A program made the translations under genes and the position numbers. A stretch of 64,000 nucleotides of DNA, from the NCBI RefSeq assembly GCF_000733765.1, contig NZ_JPOG01000001.1:930001-994000 (forward strand), given 5' to 3'. The DNA comes from Algiphilus aromaticivorans DG1253. GTDB taxonomy: Bacteria > Pseudomonadota > Gammaproteobacteria > Nevskiales > Nevskiaceae. The notes under the pieces are model-generated. The model did not search any database. It was not told the DNA's origin and saw nothing but the letters and a program-made list of their open reading frames with translations. Positions 25,654 to 34,461 of the stretch are shown in pieces (position 1 is the stretch's first letter; each line of letters starts with the position of its first letter).

Positions 25654-26850
25654 TCAGGGGGGCGGAGTGGCCGACTGGTGCCGCGCGATGACGCGGCATG
25701 CGAGTTGCGGTGCCAAAGCCGAGTAGATCGCGAGCGGTACGCACCAGAGCAGCAGCGGAATGCCCGCGTCCAGCGCCAGCCCGAGCAAGGGCGGGGCGAT
25801 CGCCGTGGTCAGAACCATGATGGCGGCGGCTACGCCGCGTACCTTGCCCATTTGCTGCGTGCCGAAGAGCTCAGCCCAGAGCGCGCCGGCGTTGACCTGG
25901 TTGGCACCGCTCATCATTCCGAGCAGCGCGAAGACCAGCCATGGCCCGGCAGCCGGTGGCAGCCAGACCAGGGCCAGCAGCGCCGGTACCAGTGGCAGGA
26001 TCTGGTAGCGCAGCACTGCGACGCTGCCGATGCGATCGATGGCGCGGCCGGTCAGCCAGTTGGCCAGCGCCTGCGTCACGGCGAAGACGGCGAAGGCCGG
26101 CGCGATGTCGGCCAGGCTCCAGCCCTTGATGCCACCGATGGAGGATTGGTGAAAGAAGAGCGCCGTGATGATGAAGGGGGGCAGGAGCACTACCGCCAGC
26201 GCGGCTCGGAAGCGCGGCATGCGAAGTAGTTCGATGCGCAGCAGCGACGGTGCCTGCGTGTCACCCGCAGTGTGGGCTGGTTGTGGCAGCGGCCTGGCCA
26301 TTCCGGCGAGCAGTGGCACTCCCGCCAGCAGCACGACGCCGGCCGTGGCGGCCCAGACCATGCGCCAGGGCAGCAGATCGAGGGAAGCGGTGATGACCAG
26401 CGGCCACATCGCCTCGCCGACGATGAAGCCGAAGGCGGCGATGCTGAGGGCGCGTCCACGTCGGGCATCGGCGTGGCGGGCTGCGGCGACGATAGCGATG
26501 TGCCCGCACAGCCCCTGGCCGCCCAGGCGCAGCAGCAGGAAGGCGGGCAGCAGCATCAGCGGATGCGTGGCCGTTGCGAGCAGGCCGGCGCCGACGCCCA
26601 TGCAGCCCAGTGCCAGCATCGCTGCGCGGGGCAGGCTGAGGCGGTCGGCCACAGCCCCCAGCCAGAACATCAGGCTGCCGCTGATCAGGGTGGCGACGCC
26701 GTAGACCATGCCGAGCTGGCCCTCGCTGAGTCCCAGCGCCGTACGCAGGGGCTCGCCGAAGAGGCCGATGAAGTAAGTCTGCCCAGCGCCTGAGGTCAGT
26801 GCGGCGAAGAAGCCGAACCAGGCGGCGCGTCGGGCGAAGTCTGCGGGCAT
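25654..26850 (-). CDS. MFS transporter
   Basis: 398 residues with about twelve hydrophobic helices, the usual size for the major facilitator superfamily. The loop GAVADRLSLPRAA between helices 2 and 3 corresponds to MFS motif A. No feature reveals the substrate. The N-terminus begins MPADFARRAAWFGFFAALTSG, directly entering the first helix. It is on the minus strand downstream of the LON-domain gene (67 bp apart) and upstream of the small lipoprotein gene, so the three may be co-transcribed. Confidence 0.85.
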   Translation of the reverse strand: MPADFARRAAWFGFFAALTSGAGQTYFIGLFGEPLRTALGLSEGQLGMVYGVATLISGSLMFWLGAVADRLSLPRAAMLALGCMGVGAGLLATATHPLMLLPAFLLLRLGGQGLCGHIAIVAAARHADARRGRALSIAAFGFIVGEAMWPLVITASLDLLPWRMVWAATAGVVLLAGVPLLAGMARPLPQPAHTAGDTQAPSLLRIELLRMPRFRAALAVVLLPPFIITALFFHQSSIGGIKGWSLADIAPAFAVFAVTQALANWLTGRAIDRIGSVAVLRYQILPLVPALLALVWLPPAAGPWLVFALLGMMSGANQVNAGALWAELFGTQQMGKVRGVAAAIMVLTTAIAPPLLGLALDAGIPLLLWCVPLAIYSALAPQLACRVIARHQSATPPP

Positions 26851-26917
26851 GCGGGGCAGGGTGCGGCTCAGGGGGCGCGCATTGTCGGCGATGCGCGCCG
26901 TTGCTGCCGCTCCCGAC

Positions 26918-27529
26918 TCACTCTTCGGGGGTATTGCGCAGTTCGGCGAGGATCTCGCTGATCGTTTCGAGACGCTGCAACGGGCCGTCCTCCTCGAGCA
27001 GCTGCTGTCTCCGCTCGGGCGTGATCGGCAGGTGCTCGGCGATGCGGCAGGCCACCCAGTCGGCGTCGTCGAGGCGCTGCGGCGCCGGAAAATGATCGGC
27101 GCCGACGCGCTCGATGGCGTCCTCGAGCATGGTGCGCAGCGGCGCGAAGTGATCGGGCAGCGGCATCGGGTCGGGTGGCTCCAGCAGGGCGACGCGGGCG
27201 CTGATCAAGCCGTCGTCGGCGACAGCGCGCGTGGTGATGCGGAAACGGTTCTCGCCGCGCGCGCGGATCAGGAAGCGGTCCTCCGAGGGTTCTTCCCAGT
27301 GGCTGATGCGCGCCGTGCAGCCGACCTCATGCGGGATGGCGGCAGCGCCTACCTCGAAGCCGGCGCGGATGAGGCAGACGCCGAAGGGGCCGTTCTCGGC
27401 CAGGCAGCGCCGCACCATCGCCACGTAGCGCGGCTCGAAGATGCGCAGCACGATCTCGCCGCCCGGAAAGAGTACGGTGCCCAGCGGGAAGATCGGCAGG
27501 GTCTGCTGCAGTTCGTCGTCGGCCTCCAT
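26918..27529 (-). CDS. LON substrate-binding-domain protein
   Basis: 203 residues consisting of the N-terminal LON domain alone (LPIFPLGTVLFPGGEIVLRIFEP in two parts, then the PFGVCLI strand and GCTARI), with no AAA+ or protease domain. Such stand-alone LON-domain proteins are widespread in proteobacteria and of unknown task. I place the ATG at 27529 (MEADDELQQTLPIF); the open frame extends upstream through unlikely sequence. It is divergent from the Bcr/CflA gene, with 75 bp between, where TATGAT (27589-27594) could be the -10 of the latter. Confidence 0.83.
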   Translation of the reverse strand: MEADDELQQTLPIFPLGTVLFPGGEIVLRIFEPRYVAMVRRCLAENGPFGVCLIRAGFEVGAAAIPHEVGCTARISHWEEPSEDRFLIRARGENRFRITTRAVADDGLISARVALLEPPDPMPLPDHFAPLRTMLEDAIERVGADHFPAPQRLDDADWVACRIAEHLPITPERRQQLLEEDGPLQRLETISEILAELRNTPEE

Positions 27530-27604
27530 GACGGCAGGATGCGGGTCGATGGGCGCGCCGGCAAGCGCCGCCCTGGCGCCGACCGCACTATGATGTTCGG
27601 CTGT

Positions 27605-28831
27605 ATGTCGATCCCCTCTGCCAGATCCGATGCCGGTATGACCGGGCGCGGCCTCGTGCTGCTGCTCGGCGCGATCATGGCTTTCGGTCCCTTGTCCATC
27701 GACATGTATCTGCCGGCGATGCCGGCGCTGGCCAGCGCCTTCGATGCCGGTGAGGCGCAGGTGCAGCTGACGCTGAGTGCCTATCTGGTGGGGCTGGCCA
27801 TCGGGCAGCTGCTCTACGGGCCGATCGCCGATCGCTTCGGCCGGCGGCGGCCGCTGATCTTCGGCATCGCTGTATTCGTGGCGGCATCGGCGGGCTGCGC
27901 CTTGGCCGGCAGCATCGAGCAGCTGATCGCGCTGCGCGTGCTTCAGGCGCTGGGTGGGGCGGCTGGCATGGTGATGGTGCGGGCGGTGGTGCGCGATCTT
28001 TTCGACGCCAGCGGCGCTGCGCGCATCTACTCGACGCTGATGCTGATCATGGGCGTGGCGCCCATTCTGGCGCCGGCGCTGGGTGGCCAGATCCTGATCT
28101 GGCTGGACTGGCGCTGGATCTTCGGCCTGCTCGCGCTCTTCGGGACAGCGTGTCTTCTGGCCGTGACGCTGCGCTTGCCCGAGACACTGGCGGCGGCGGT
28201 GATGGCGGACAATCGCGCGCGACCGATCGGGGCGGTGGCTGCTGACTATGCGGAAGTGCTGCGCACACGCCAGTTCCTGGCCTATGCCCTTACCGGTGGC
28301 AGCAGTCTGGCGGCGCTCTTCGCCTATATCTCCGGCTCGCCCTTCGTACTGATCGAGCTGCTGGGCGTGTCGCCCGGGCTCTACGGCATTCTCTTCGGCG
28401 CCAATGCCGCGGCCTTCATTCTCGGCTCGCAGGTGAACGCACGGCTGCTGCGGCACGCGGCGCCAGCGCGCATTCTGCCCTGGACGGTGGGTGCCTTCTG
28501 CGTCGCTACGCTGCTGCTGCTGGTCGTGGTGGCGACGCCGCTGTTCGGTGTGCTGAGCTTCATGATCGCGATGGGGCTGGTGCTCTTCGCGGTGGGTTGC
28601 TCACTGGCAAATACCACGGCGTTGGCGCTGCATCCCTTCTGGCGCCAGGCCGGTTCGGCCTCGGCCATGCTGGGCACGATTCAGCTCGGCGCCGGCGCGC
28701 TGACGGGCGTGATCGTGGGTGTGAGCTACAACAGCAGCGCCGTGCCACTGGCGCTGGTCGTGCTCGGCTGCGGCGTCGCGGCAAGCATTGCGCTGCGCGC
28801 AGCACTGCGACTGCCGGCGGACAACCCATAG
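27605..28831 (+). CDS. Bcr/CflA-family multidrug MFS transporter
   Basis: 408 residues from the start I prefer. About twelve membrane helices; the first carries LSIDMYLPAMPAL, which is the signature of the Bcr/CflA drug:proton antiporter group, and the loop YGPIADRFGRRRPLI is the MFS motif A with the conserved Asp and Arg. Family members export bicyclomycin, chloramphenicol, sulfathiazole or cysteine derivatives; the actual substrate is unknown. Alternative starts at 27593 and 27638 are in frame, and none has a clear ribosome site; a candidate -10 TATGAT at 27589 would favour 27605 or 27638. Confidence 0.88.
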   Translation: MSIPSARSDAGMTGRGLVLLLGAIMAFGPLSIDMYLPAMPALASAFDAGEAQVQLTLSAYLVGLAIGQLLYGPIADRFGRRRPLIFGIAVFVAASAGCALAGSIEQLIALRVLQALGGAAGMVMVRAVVRDLFDASGAARIYSTLMLIMGVAPILAPALGGQILIWLDWRWIFGLLALFGTACLLAVTLRLPETLAAAVMADNRARPIGAVAADYAEVLRTRQFLAYALTGGSSLAALFAYISGSPFVLIELLGVSPGLYGILFGANAAAFILGSQVNARLLRHAAPARILPWTVGAFCVATLLLLVVVATPLFGVLSFMIAMGLVLFAVGCSLANTTALALHPFWRQAGSASAMLGTIQLGAGALTGVIVGVSYNSSAVPLALVVLGCGVAASIALRAALRLPADNP

Positions 28832-29024
28832 AAGAAATCACTGGGTGATGCACCAAGCCCGATAGTTTTTGAAACTTCACCTTATCGACAAGGTGGCGCA
28901 ATAGCCGCTCCTCAGGATGCCCGGCGTGATGCGTCGCGACTCTCCGGCACAAGCCGGCGACCGCTGCGCACGCGCACCGGCCTTTGCCGGTGCCGCTACG
29001 GGCCAATCCAAGGGAGTTTTGCGC
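28832..29024. other. Leader region with hairpins upstream of TonB receptor
   Basis: 193 bp between the MFS gene and the receptor gene. It contains three hairpins: CACCTT-loop-AAGGTG (28878-28895), CCGGC-ACAA-GCCGG (28954-28967) and a perfect 8-bp stem GCACCGGC-CTTT-GCCGGTGC (28974-28993), plus the short GGC-GCAATA-GCC motif (28895-28906). I compared it with the cobalamin riboswitch often found before TonB receptors; the B12 box (AGCCAGGAGACCTGCC-like) is not present. None of the hairpins has a T-run. It could be a regulatory leader or repeat debris. Confidence 0.4.
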
Positions 29025-31205
29025 ATGTCTATATTCAAGCTCTGCGGCGCGCCGGCTGCGCGTCGCGCGCTGTCGGGCGTCGTGCTCGCCGCTGCGGTGT
29101 TGCCGCATCCGGCCATGGCGCAGGAAGAAGGGGCGGATGAGGCGCCGAGTGAAGCCGAGGTCGGCAGCGAGGTCGAGCTGCTGGAGGTGACCGGCAAGCA
29201 GCGCGACGCAGCTCTGGCTGTCGATCTGGAGCAGTACGGCAACAAGGTGCAGATCGTCGACGCCGAGCAGATCGAGGCGGGCGGCTATACCAATATCGCC
29301 GAGGCTGTGCAGGGGCTGGTCAAGGGCGCCAACATCGGCTATTCGCCGGACGAGGGCGAGTACACGCTGCGCCTCGACGGCGGCAGCGATCGCGACACGC
29401 TGGTGCTGCTCGACGGCATTCCGCTCTTCGATCGCGGACCGGCGCTGGAGACGATCTGGGGCGCGACCATCGTCGACGTCCACATGATCGAGCGCATCGA
29501 GGTCTACCGCGGCGGTCAGAGCCTCTACTTCGGCTCCAACGGCGGCGTCGGCGTCATCAATCTCATCACCAAGCAGCCCGATGGCACGACCAAGGGCGAG
29601 ATCGGCGTCAGCTACGGCGATTTCAACACGCGCGATCTCTGGGCGAATCACAGCTTCCCGCTCGGCGAAAGCGGCAAGCACAGCCTGATGATCTACGGCA
29701 GCAACAAGTCCTCGGACGGGCCGGAGCTCTTCGAGCCGGAAGTCTATGTGGACAACATCGCGCGCGCCGGCGCCATCCACGAGTACCCCCTCAATCGCAA
29801 CAATCTGGGCGTCAAGTATCTCTGGGATATCGACGCCTCCAGCGAGCTGCGGCTGGGCGCGCAGTACGCGCAGATCGAGTTCCGCGACGCCTTCCCGCAC
29901 ACCACCATCTTCGCGCCCAACACCACCGAATACCCGATGGTGGATATGCGCTACCGCAAGCGCTGGTCGGACCGATTTCAGACCGAGGTCGAGGCCTATT
30001 ACACCAATCCGGTGCTGCACAACACGGAGCTTTTCCCGGTGGTCTGCGAGCGCCCGGATGGCTGTCCGGACGCCAACGACCCGGATCGCACCGTGCCCTA
30101 CGGCCAGTGGACCGGCGAGGCGCAGCCCTACAACAACCAGGGCTTCGACCAGCGCAAGGGTGGCTACGAGGAACTGACCGCCTCGGTGCGCAACCGCATC
30201 TACTTCGGCAGCAGCCTCGAGATGGTGCTGGGCCTGCAGTCGGTGAACTATCGCAACGATTCGCACGAGGCCTTCGGCATCGATGACGACATCGCCTCGG
30301 TCAACGGCGTCTACATCGACCTGCGGCCGCGGTTGCCCTTCAGCCCGTCGACGACGCTGTCGCTGGCCGTGCGCACCGACTTCGCCGATTCCTTCGGCTC
30401 CAAGACCATCTACAAGGCCGGCTTCCGTCAGCCGGTGGGCGGCGGCTTCTATCTGCGCGCCAACGGCGGCACCTCCTACAGCCTGCCGCGTACCAACGAG
30501 CTCTTCCGCGACACCGAGGATCTGGTGGGCAATCCGGACCTGGAGACGGTGGAGACCGAGTCCTACAACTTCGGCTTCGGCCTGAAGCGCCAGCTCGCCG
30601 GTCGGCCCTTCTCGGCGGAGATCGGCGGTTTCGCCACGGATATCGACAACCGTATCGATACCACCGACAACCAGATGCCGGATACCTACTTCAACGCCGA
30701 GGGCACTACCGAGATCCGCGGCGTTACGGCCGACATTGAGTATCGCATCACCGAGCGCTGGTCCGGATCGCTCAGCTACACCGGCATCGACGCCACCGAG
30801 GAGGGCAGCGACCTGCAGCTCGATCAGCAGCCTGAGTGGTTCGTAGTCGGCAATCTGCGCTATAGCTCGGCCGAAGATCGTTACCACTTCACGCTGCTGC
30901 CGCGCTTGCAGGGCCCGGAGTTCGCGTCCAGCGGCGACCGCGTGCGCTTCGACTACGGCGACTATTTCCTGCTCAACGCCAGCCTCGGTTACTGGGCGGG
31001 AGATTCCCGCCAGCACCGATTCCAGCTGCGCATGGTGAATGTGCTCGATGAGGATTACGCCGAGCGTGGCGGCGTCGGCGACCAGCGCTACGGCGAAGCC
31101 TTCATCCGCGGCGAGATCTCGCGCGACGACCCGGCGTATCTCTTTCCCTACGAGTTCAAGGGCAAGTCGCGCAGCTTCTTCGTCTCCTACTCCTACCGCT
31201 ACTGA
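29025..31205 (+). CDS. TonB-dependent outer-membrane receptor
   Basis: 726 residues from the ATG at 29025, which has AGGGAG eight bases upstream. Signal peptide ending AMAQ; a TonB-box-like segment (VELLEVTGK); plug domain (QIVDAEQIEAGGYTNIAEAVQ, LVLLDGIPLFDRG, ERIEVYRGGQSLYFGS-type motif); and a beta-barrel of about 550 residues ending SYRY with the aromatic terminal residue needed for barrel assembly. It should carry a bound nutrient into the periplasm using TonB-ExbBD energy. The next gene, 13 bp away, encodes a metallohydrolase lipoprotein, which suggests the ligand is a phosphoester or similar compound rather than iron. Confidence 0.92.
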   Translation: MSIFKLCGAPAARRALSGVVLAAAVLPHPAMAQEEGADEAPSEAEVGSEVELLEVTGKQRDAALAVDLEQYGNKVQIVDAEQIEAGGYTNIAEAVQGLVKGANIGYSPDEGEYTLRLDGGSDRDTLVLLDGIPLFDRGPALETIWGATIVDVHMIERIEVYRGGQSLYFGSNGGVGVINLITKQPDGTTKGEIGVSYGDFNTRDLWANHSFPLGESGKHSLMIYGSNKSSDGPELFEPEVYVDNIARAGAIHEYPLNRNNLGVKYLWDIDASSELRLGAQYAQIEFRDAFPHTTIFAPNTTEYPMVDMRYRKRWSDRFQTEVEAYYTNPVLHNTELFPVVCERPDGCPDANDPDRTVPYGQWTGEAQPYNNQGFDQRKGGYEELTASVRNRIYFGSSLEMVLGLQSVNYRNDSHEAFGIDDDIASVNGVYIDLRPRLPFSPSTTLSLAVRTDFADSFGSKTIYKAGFRQPVGGGFYLRANGGTSYSLPRTNELFRDTEDLVGNPDLETVETESYNFGFGLKRQLAGRPFSAEIGGFATDIDNRIDTTDNQMPDTYFNAEGTTEIRGVTADIEYRITERWSGSLSYTGIDATEEGSDLQLDQQPEWFVVGNLRYSSAEDRYHFTLLPRLQGPEFASSGDRVRFDYGDYFLLNASLGYWAGDSRQHRFQLRMVNVLDEDYAERGGVGDQRYGEAFIRGEISRDDPAYLFPYEFKGKSRSFFVSYSYRY

Positions 31206-31218
31206 TCCGGAGGCCAAC

Positions 31219-32610
31219 ATGATCCGCTCTTCTCTTAGCTGCGCCCTTGGTCTGTTGCTTGCGGCCTGCTCGCCGCAAGCCACTGCCGACCGCAGCGGTC
31301 ACGACCATTCCCACGAGTCCGGATACCACAAGACTTTGCGCGGCGATTACACCGCCGGCGAGCTGCGCTGGTGGAAGGGCAACACGCATACCCACAGCTG
31401 GTGGAGCGATGGCGACAGCCCGCCGGAGAATGCTGCGGCCTGGTACCGGGAGCACGGCTACGACTTCCTCGTCATCAGCGACCACAATCAGATGCAGGCC
31501 GGTGCGCTCAGTCGCGGCGGCATCGTCAAGTATCCGAGCTTCTGGTACACCATCGATCGCGAGGACAAGCAGCGCGCGCTGGCGGTCTATCGTCAGCGCT
31601 TCGGCGAGGACTGGGTGGAGACTCGCACCAATAATGACGGCGAGACCGAGGTGCGGTTGAAAACGCTGGACGAGTTCCGGCATCTCTTCGAGGCCGCCGG
31701 CGAGTTCATCTTCGTGCCGGGCGAGGAGATCACCACCCGCGTGCTGAAGGCGCCGGCGGTCCACATGAATGGCATCAATCTGCAGCGCGTAATCCAGCCG
31801 CGCGGCGGCGACAGCGTCACCGAGGTCATCCAGAACAATCTAGAGGCGGTGCTCGATCAGGGACGGGAGACCGGGCGCGAGATGATCGCGCACGTCAACC
31901 ACCCGAACTTCCGCTACGCCATCACCGCCGAGGACCTTATTCCGTTGCGCTTTGCGGAGGGCGAGGGTTTCTTCGAACTCTATAACGGGCATAGCGGTGT
32001 CAACAATTATGGTGACGACTACCGCGTCGGTACCGAGCGCATGTGGGACATCGTCCTTTCCAAGCGTATCGGTGAGCATGGCGCCGCGCCGCTGTATGGC
32101 GTGGCCAACGACGACGCGCACAGCTTCGCCTCCTGGGAGGTCGAGCAGCATTCCAACCCGGGTCGCGGCTGGGTCATGGTGCGCGCCCGGCGGCTGACGC
32201 CGGACAGCATCGTTGCTGCCATGAAGGGCGGTGACTTCTACAACTCCACTGGCGTGACGCTCGCAGAGCTGAAGCGCGAGGGCGACACGCTGGCGCTGCG
32301 TGTGGAAGCCGAGGAGGGTGTCGACTACACCATCACTTTCATCGGCACGCGCGCCGACGCCGATCTCGCCAGTCGGCCACCGCCGGCGCTGCCGGAGGAC
32401 GCCACCGGCCGTATCGGTCGGCGTTATAGCGAGGATATCGGCGTGGTCCTGAAGGAAGTCAAGGGTACCGAGGCCAGCTATCGCCTGAGCGGCGAAGAGC
32501 TCTATGTCCGTGCGCGCGTGACCTCCAGCAAGCCGCATCCGCACGGCCACATGGCCGACGACGTGGAGATGGCCTGGACACAGCCGCTAGCGGCGCCGCG
32601 GGCGCGTTAA
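31219..32610 (+). CDS. PHP-type (CehA/McbA-like) metallohydrolase lipoprotein
   Basis: 463 residues with a lipobox (LGLLLAAC, Cys at residue 16). The catalytic domain is of the PHP/CehA-McbA type: NTHTHSWWSDGD, then ISDHN, a Glu in PGEEITT, HVNHPN, and GVANDDAH, the metal-binding His/Asp/Glu pattern of that superfamily. Members hydrolyse phosphoesters, or carbamate in CehA. GGAGG seven bases before the ATG at 31219 supports the start. The stop TAA shares three bases with the stop of the convergent LysR gene (TTAA, 32607-32610). Anchored in the envelope beside a TonB receptor, it probably trims the substrate before import. Confidence 0.85.
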   Translation: MIRSSLSCALGLLLAACSPQATADRSGHDHSHESGYHKTLRGDYTAGELRWWKGNTHTHSWWSDGDSPPENAAAWYREHGYDFLVISDHNQMQAGALSRGGIVKYPSFWYTIDREDKQRALAVYRQRFGEDWVETRTNNDGETEVRLKTLDEFRHLFEAAGEFIFVPGEEITTRVLKAPAVHMNGINLQRVIQPRGGDSVTEVIQNNLEAVLDQGRETGREMIAHVNHPNFRYAITAEDLIPLRFAEGEGFFELYNGHSGVNNYGDDYRVGTERMWDIVLSKRIGEHGAAPLYGVANDDAHSFASWEVEQHSNPGRGWVMVRARRLTPDSIVAAMKGGDFYNSTGVTLAELKREGDTLALRVEAEEGVDYTITFIGTRADADLASRPPPALPEDATGRIGRRYSEDIGVVLKEVKGTEASYRLSGEELYVRARVTSSKPHPHGHMADDVEMAWTQPLAAPRAR

Positions 32611-33545
32611 GGGTTGCCGACGGGGACTGTGTCGCCGCCTTCCTGCGGTGTTTCCTCTTCATCAAAGCCGGCCATGCCAGCGCGCAGGCCGTCGAGGAGC
32701 TGCAGGAAGGCGACGACCAGCCGCGAGCGCAGGCGGTCGCGCAGGCAGATCACATGGCAATAACTGTGGGCATCCAGGTCGGTCACGGGCAGCGGCCGCA
32801 GGCGCGCGTCCGGGATGTAGGCGATATCGGAGACGACGCCGATGCCGATGCCGCAGGCCACGGCTTCGCGGATCGATTCGCGGCTGCCGATCTCCATGAC
32901 CGGGTTGACACGTACGCCGGCCCGATCCAGCGCTGCTTCGAAGACGCTGCGCGTGGTCGAGCCAGGCTCGCGCACCACCATGTCGGCCCCTTCCAGATCG
33001 GCCATGCGCAGGCTCTCGCGCGCGGCCAATGGATGATCGCGATGCGCGAAGACTCGCAGCGGCTGCTTTCGGAATGGAATGGAGTGCACGAGCTCGTCGT
33101 CCACGCCGTGCACAAGGACGCCGACATCGACGTGGTAGTCGCGGATGCGTTCGACGATCTGCGAGGAATCGCCCACCGACAGCGTCACGAAGATGCGTGG
33201 GTACTGCTGCCGGAAGGTCGCCAGCATGGGCATGACATTGAAGGGTCCGACGGCCCCGATGCGCAGATGACCGCGCTGGATGCCGTAGGCCTCGCTGAGC
33301 ATGTCGTGCGCCTCGTCCTCCAGCTCGAAGAGGCGGTTGGTGACCACCAGCAGGTTCTCCGCGAACTCGGTGAGGACCAGCCGTCGCCCCAGCTGGACGA
33401 AGAGCTGCACGCCGTACTGGCGTTCCAGTGCGGCGATGTGCGCCGAGACGGTGGGCTGGCTGACTCCCATGGCCTTGGCCGCGGCGGTGGTGCCGCCGCA
33501 GCGGGCGACGAAATGGAAGGCGCGCAGGCCGGTGAGAAAACGCAT
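32607..33545 (-). CDS. LysR-family transcriptional regulator
   Basis: 312 residues. N-terminal winged helix-turn-helix (FHFVARCGGTTAAAKAMGVSQ, TVSAHIAALERQYG) and the LysR effector-binding domain. Convergent with the PHP gene and divergent from the HAD gene; the 100-bp gap to the latter contains an inverted repeat TCCAT-N11-ATGGA (33551-33571), the spacing class of LysR operators (T-N11-A). LysR regulators controlling phosphonate genes are known in other bacteria, and this one is placed to control both its own gene and the HAD-phnDCE genes. That role is inferred from position. Confidence 0.9.
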   Translation of the reverse strand: MRFLTGLRAFHFVARCGGTTAAAKAMGVSQPTVSAHIAALERQYGVQLFVQLGRRLVLTEFAENLLVVTNRLFELEDEAHDMLSEAYGIQRGHLRIGAVGPFNVMPMLATFRQQYPRIFVTLSVGDSSQIVERIRDYHVDVGVLVHGVDDELVHSIPFRKQPLRVFAHRDHPLAARESLRMADLEGADMVVREPGSTTRSVFEAALDRAGVRVNPVMEIGSRESIREAVACGIGIGVVSDIAYIPDARLRPLPVTDLDAHSYCHVICLRDRLRSRLVVAFLQLLDGLRAGMAGFDEEETPQEGGDTVPVGNP

Positions 33546-33645
33546 GGCGATCCATTGATCCGCTCTATGGAACGCGCATTAGAACGGGCCGGTTTTGCAG
33601 GGCGGTGACTGTGTGCCTTGCGGCCTCACAACGAAGGAAAGCAAG
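33546..33645. promoter_or_regulatory. LysR/HAD divergent control region
   Basis: A 100-bp divergent intergenic region. The imperfect dyad TCCAT-11 bases-ATGGA (33551-33571) is a candidate LysR operator. On the plus strand TTGATC (33555-33560), 16 bases, CATTAG (33577-33582) could be a weak promoter for the HAD gene, overlapping the dyad. No Pho box (tandem CTGTCAT) is visible. Confidence 0.35.
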
Positions 33646-34338
33646 GTGAGTGAGACGCAGCTCCCCTCGCAGCGCGCCGGCTTCGAATGCATCGTCTTCG
33701 ATCTGGACGGAACGCTGCTCGATACGCATGAAGCCCTGTTCGGGGCGCTTGATGATCTGCTGGGCAGCCTGCATCGTCCGCCGGCGGATAGACACGCCTT
33801 GTCCGGCGCCGTGCACCACGGGCTGACTGCCATGTTGCACGCGGCGCTGGTCGATGCCCCGCTACCTTCCGGCAGGCGCATGGATCGTCTGGAAAGGGGG
33901 CTGCAGGCGCACTATTTGCGCACCGCGCGCAGCCGCGTGCAGGCCTTTTCCGGCGTTCCCGAGCTGCTGGAAGCCTTGCGCGCGCGCGGGCACTGGCTGG
34001 CGGTGTGCAGCAACCAAGCCGAGCGCAGCGCTCGTCGCCTGCTGCAGCAGCTCGGTTTGGCGCAGCACTTCTCGCGCATCGTCGGCGGTGACAGCCTGCC
34101 GCGCCGTAAGCCCGACCCCATGCCATTGCAGTGGCTGATGGCGCAGGCCGGGAGCCATCCGGAGCGGACGCTGATGGTTGGCGATAGCGCCGTTGACGTG
34201 GCCTGTGCCGAGGCCGCCGGCTGTGCGATCGCCCTGATGCGACATGCCGAGTCGCAGCCGCCGGTGGACCACCCGGTCCCCAGCTATTCGGGCTTCAAGG
34301 CGCTGTCGCTCGACCTGCTGGGTGCCGCCAATCCATAG
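33646..34338 (+). CDS. HAD-family phosphatase (phosphoglycolate phosphatase-like)
   Basis: 230 residues; GTG start at 33646 with AAGGAA six bases upstream. HAD motifs are complete: FDLDGTLLDT (nucleophile Asp), VCSNQ (motif II), RRKPDP (Lys) and MVGDSAVDV (acidic metal site). The helical cap is of the phosphoglycolate phosphatase (Gph/PGP) type. It might be a plain phosphoglycolate phosphatase or a phosphatase for the compound imported by the neighbouring PhnDCE system. It lacks the extra cap Lys region that would identify phosphonoacetaldehyde hydrolase with certainty. A 123-bp gap precedes phnD. Confidence 0.85.
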   Translation: MSETQLPSQRAGFECIVFDLDGTLLDTHEALFGALDDLLGSLHRPPADRHALSGAVHHGLTAMLHAALVDAPLPSGRRMDRLERGLQAHYLRTARSRVQAFSGVPELLEALRARGHWLAVCSNQAERSARRLLQQLGLAQHFSRIVGGDSLPRRKPDPMPLQWLMAQAGSHPERTLMVGDSAVDVACAEAAGCAIALMRHAESQPPVDHPVPSYSGFKALSLDLLGAANP

Positions 34339-34461
34339 AGCAAGTCGATGGAAGGCTCCGGAATCCGATGCTTCCTTCACGGTCGTGCAACCTGCGGCCC
34401 ATAGCCTCTGCCCCTCGCTGGCGCATCGAGACGCCGCCATCCACGCAAATCGAGGGAGATC

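Noticed and set aside
28832-29024. Cobalamin riboswitch before the TonB receptor
   Set aside because: The B12 box and the conserved core sequences are absent; only simple hairpins are seen, and downstream genes do not suggest cobalamin.
33646-34338. Naming the HAD enzyme phosphonoacetaldehyde hydrolase
   Set aside because: The cap and motifs fit phosphoglycolate phosphatase-like enzymes, and no PhnW-type transaminase gene is near.
33546-34461. Pho box controlling the HAD-phn genes
   Set aside because: No tandem CTGTCAT-like repeats in either upstream gap.
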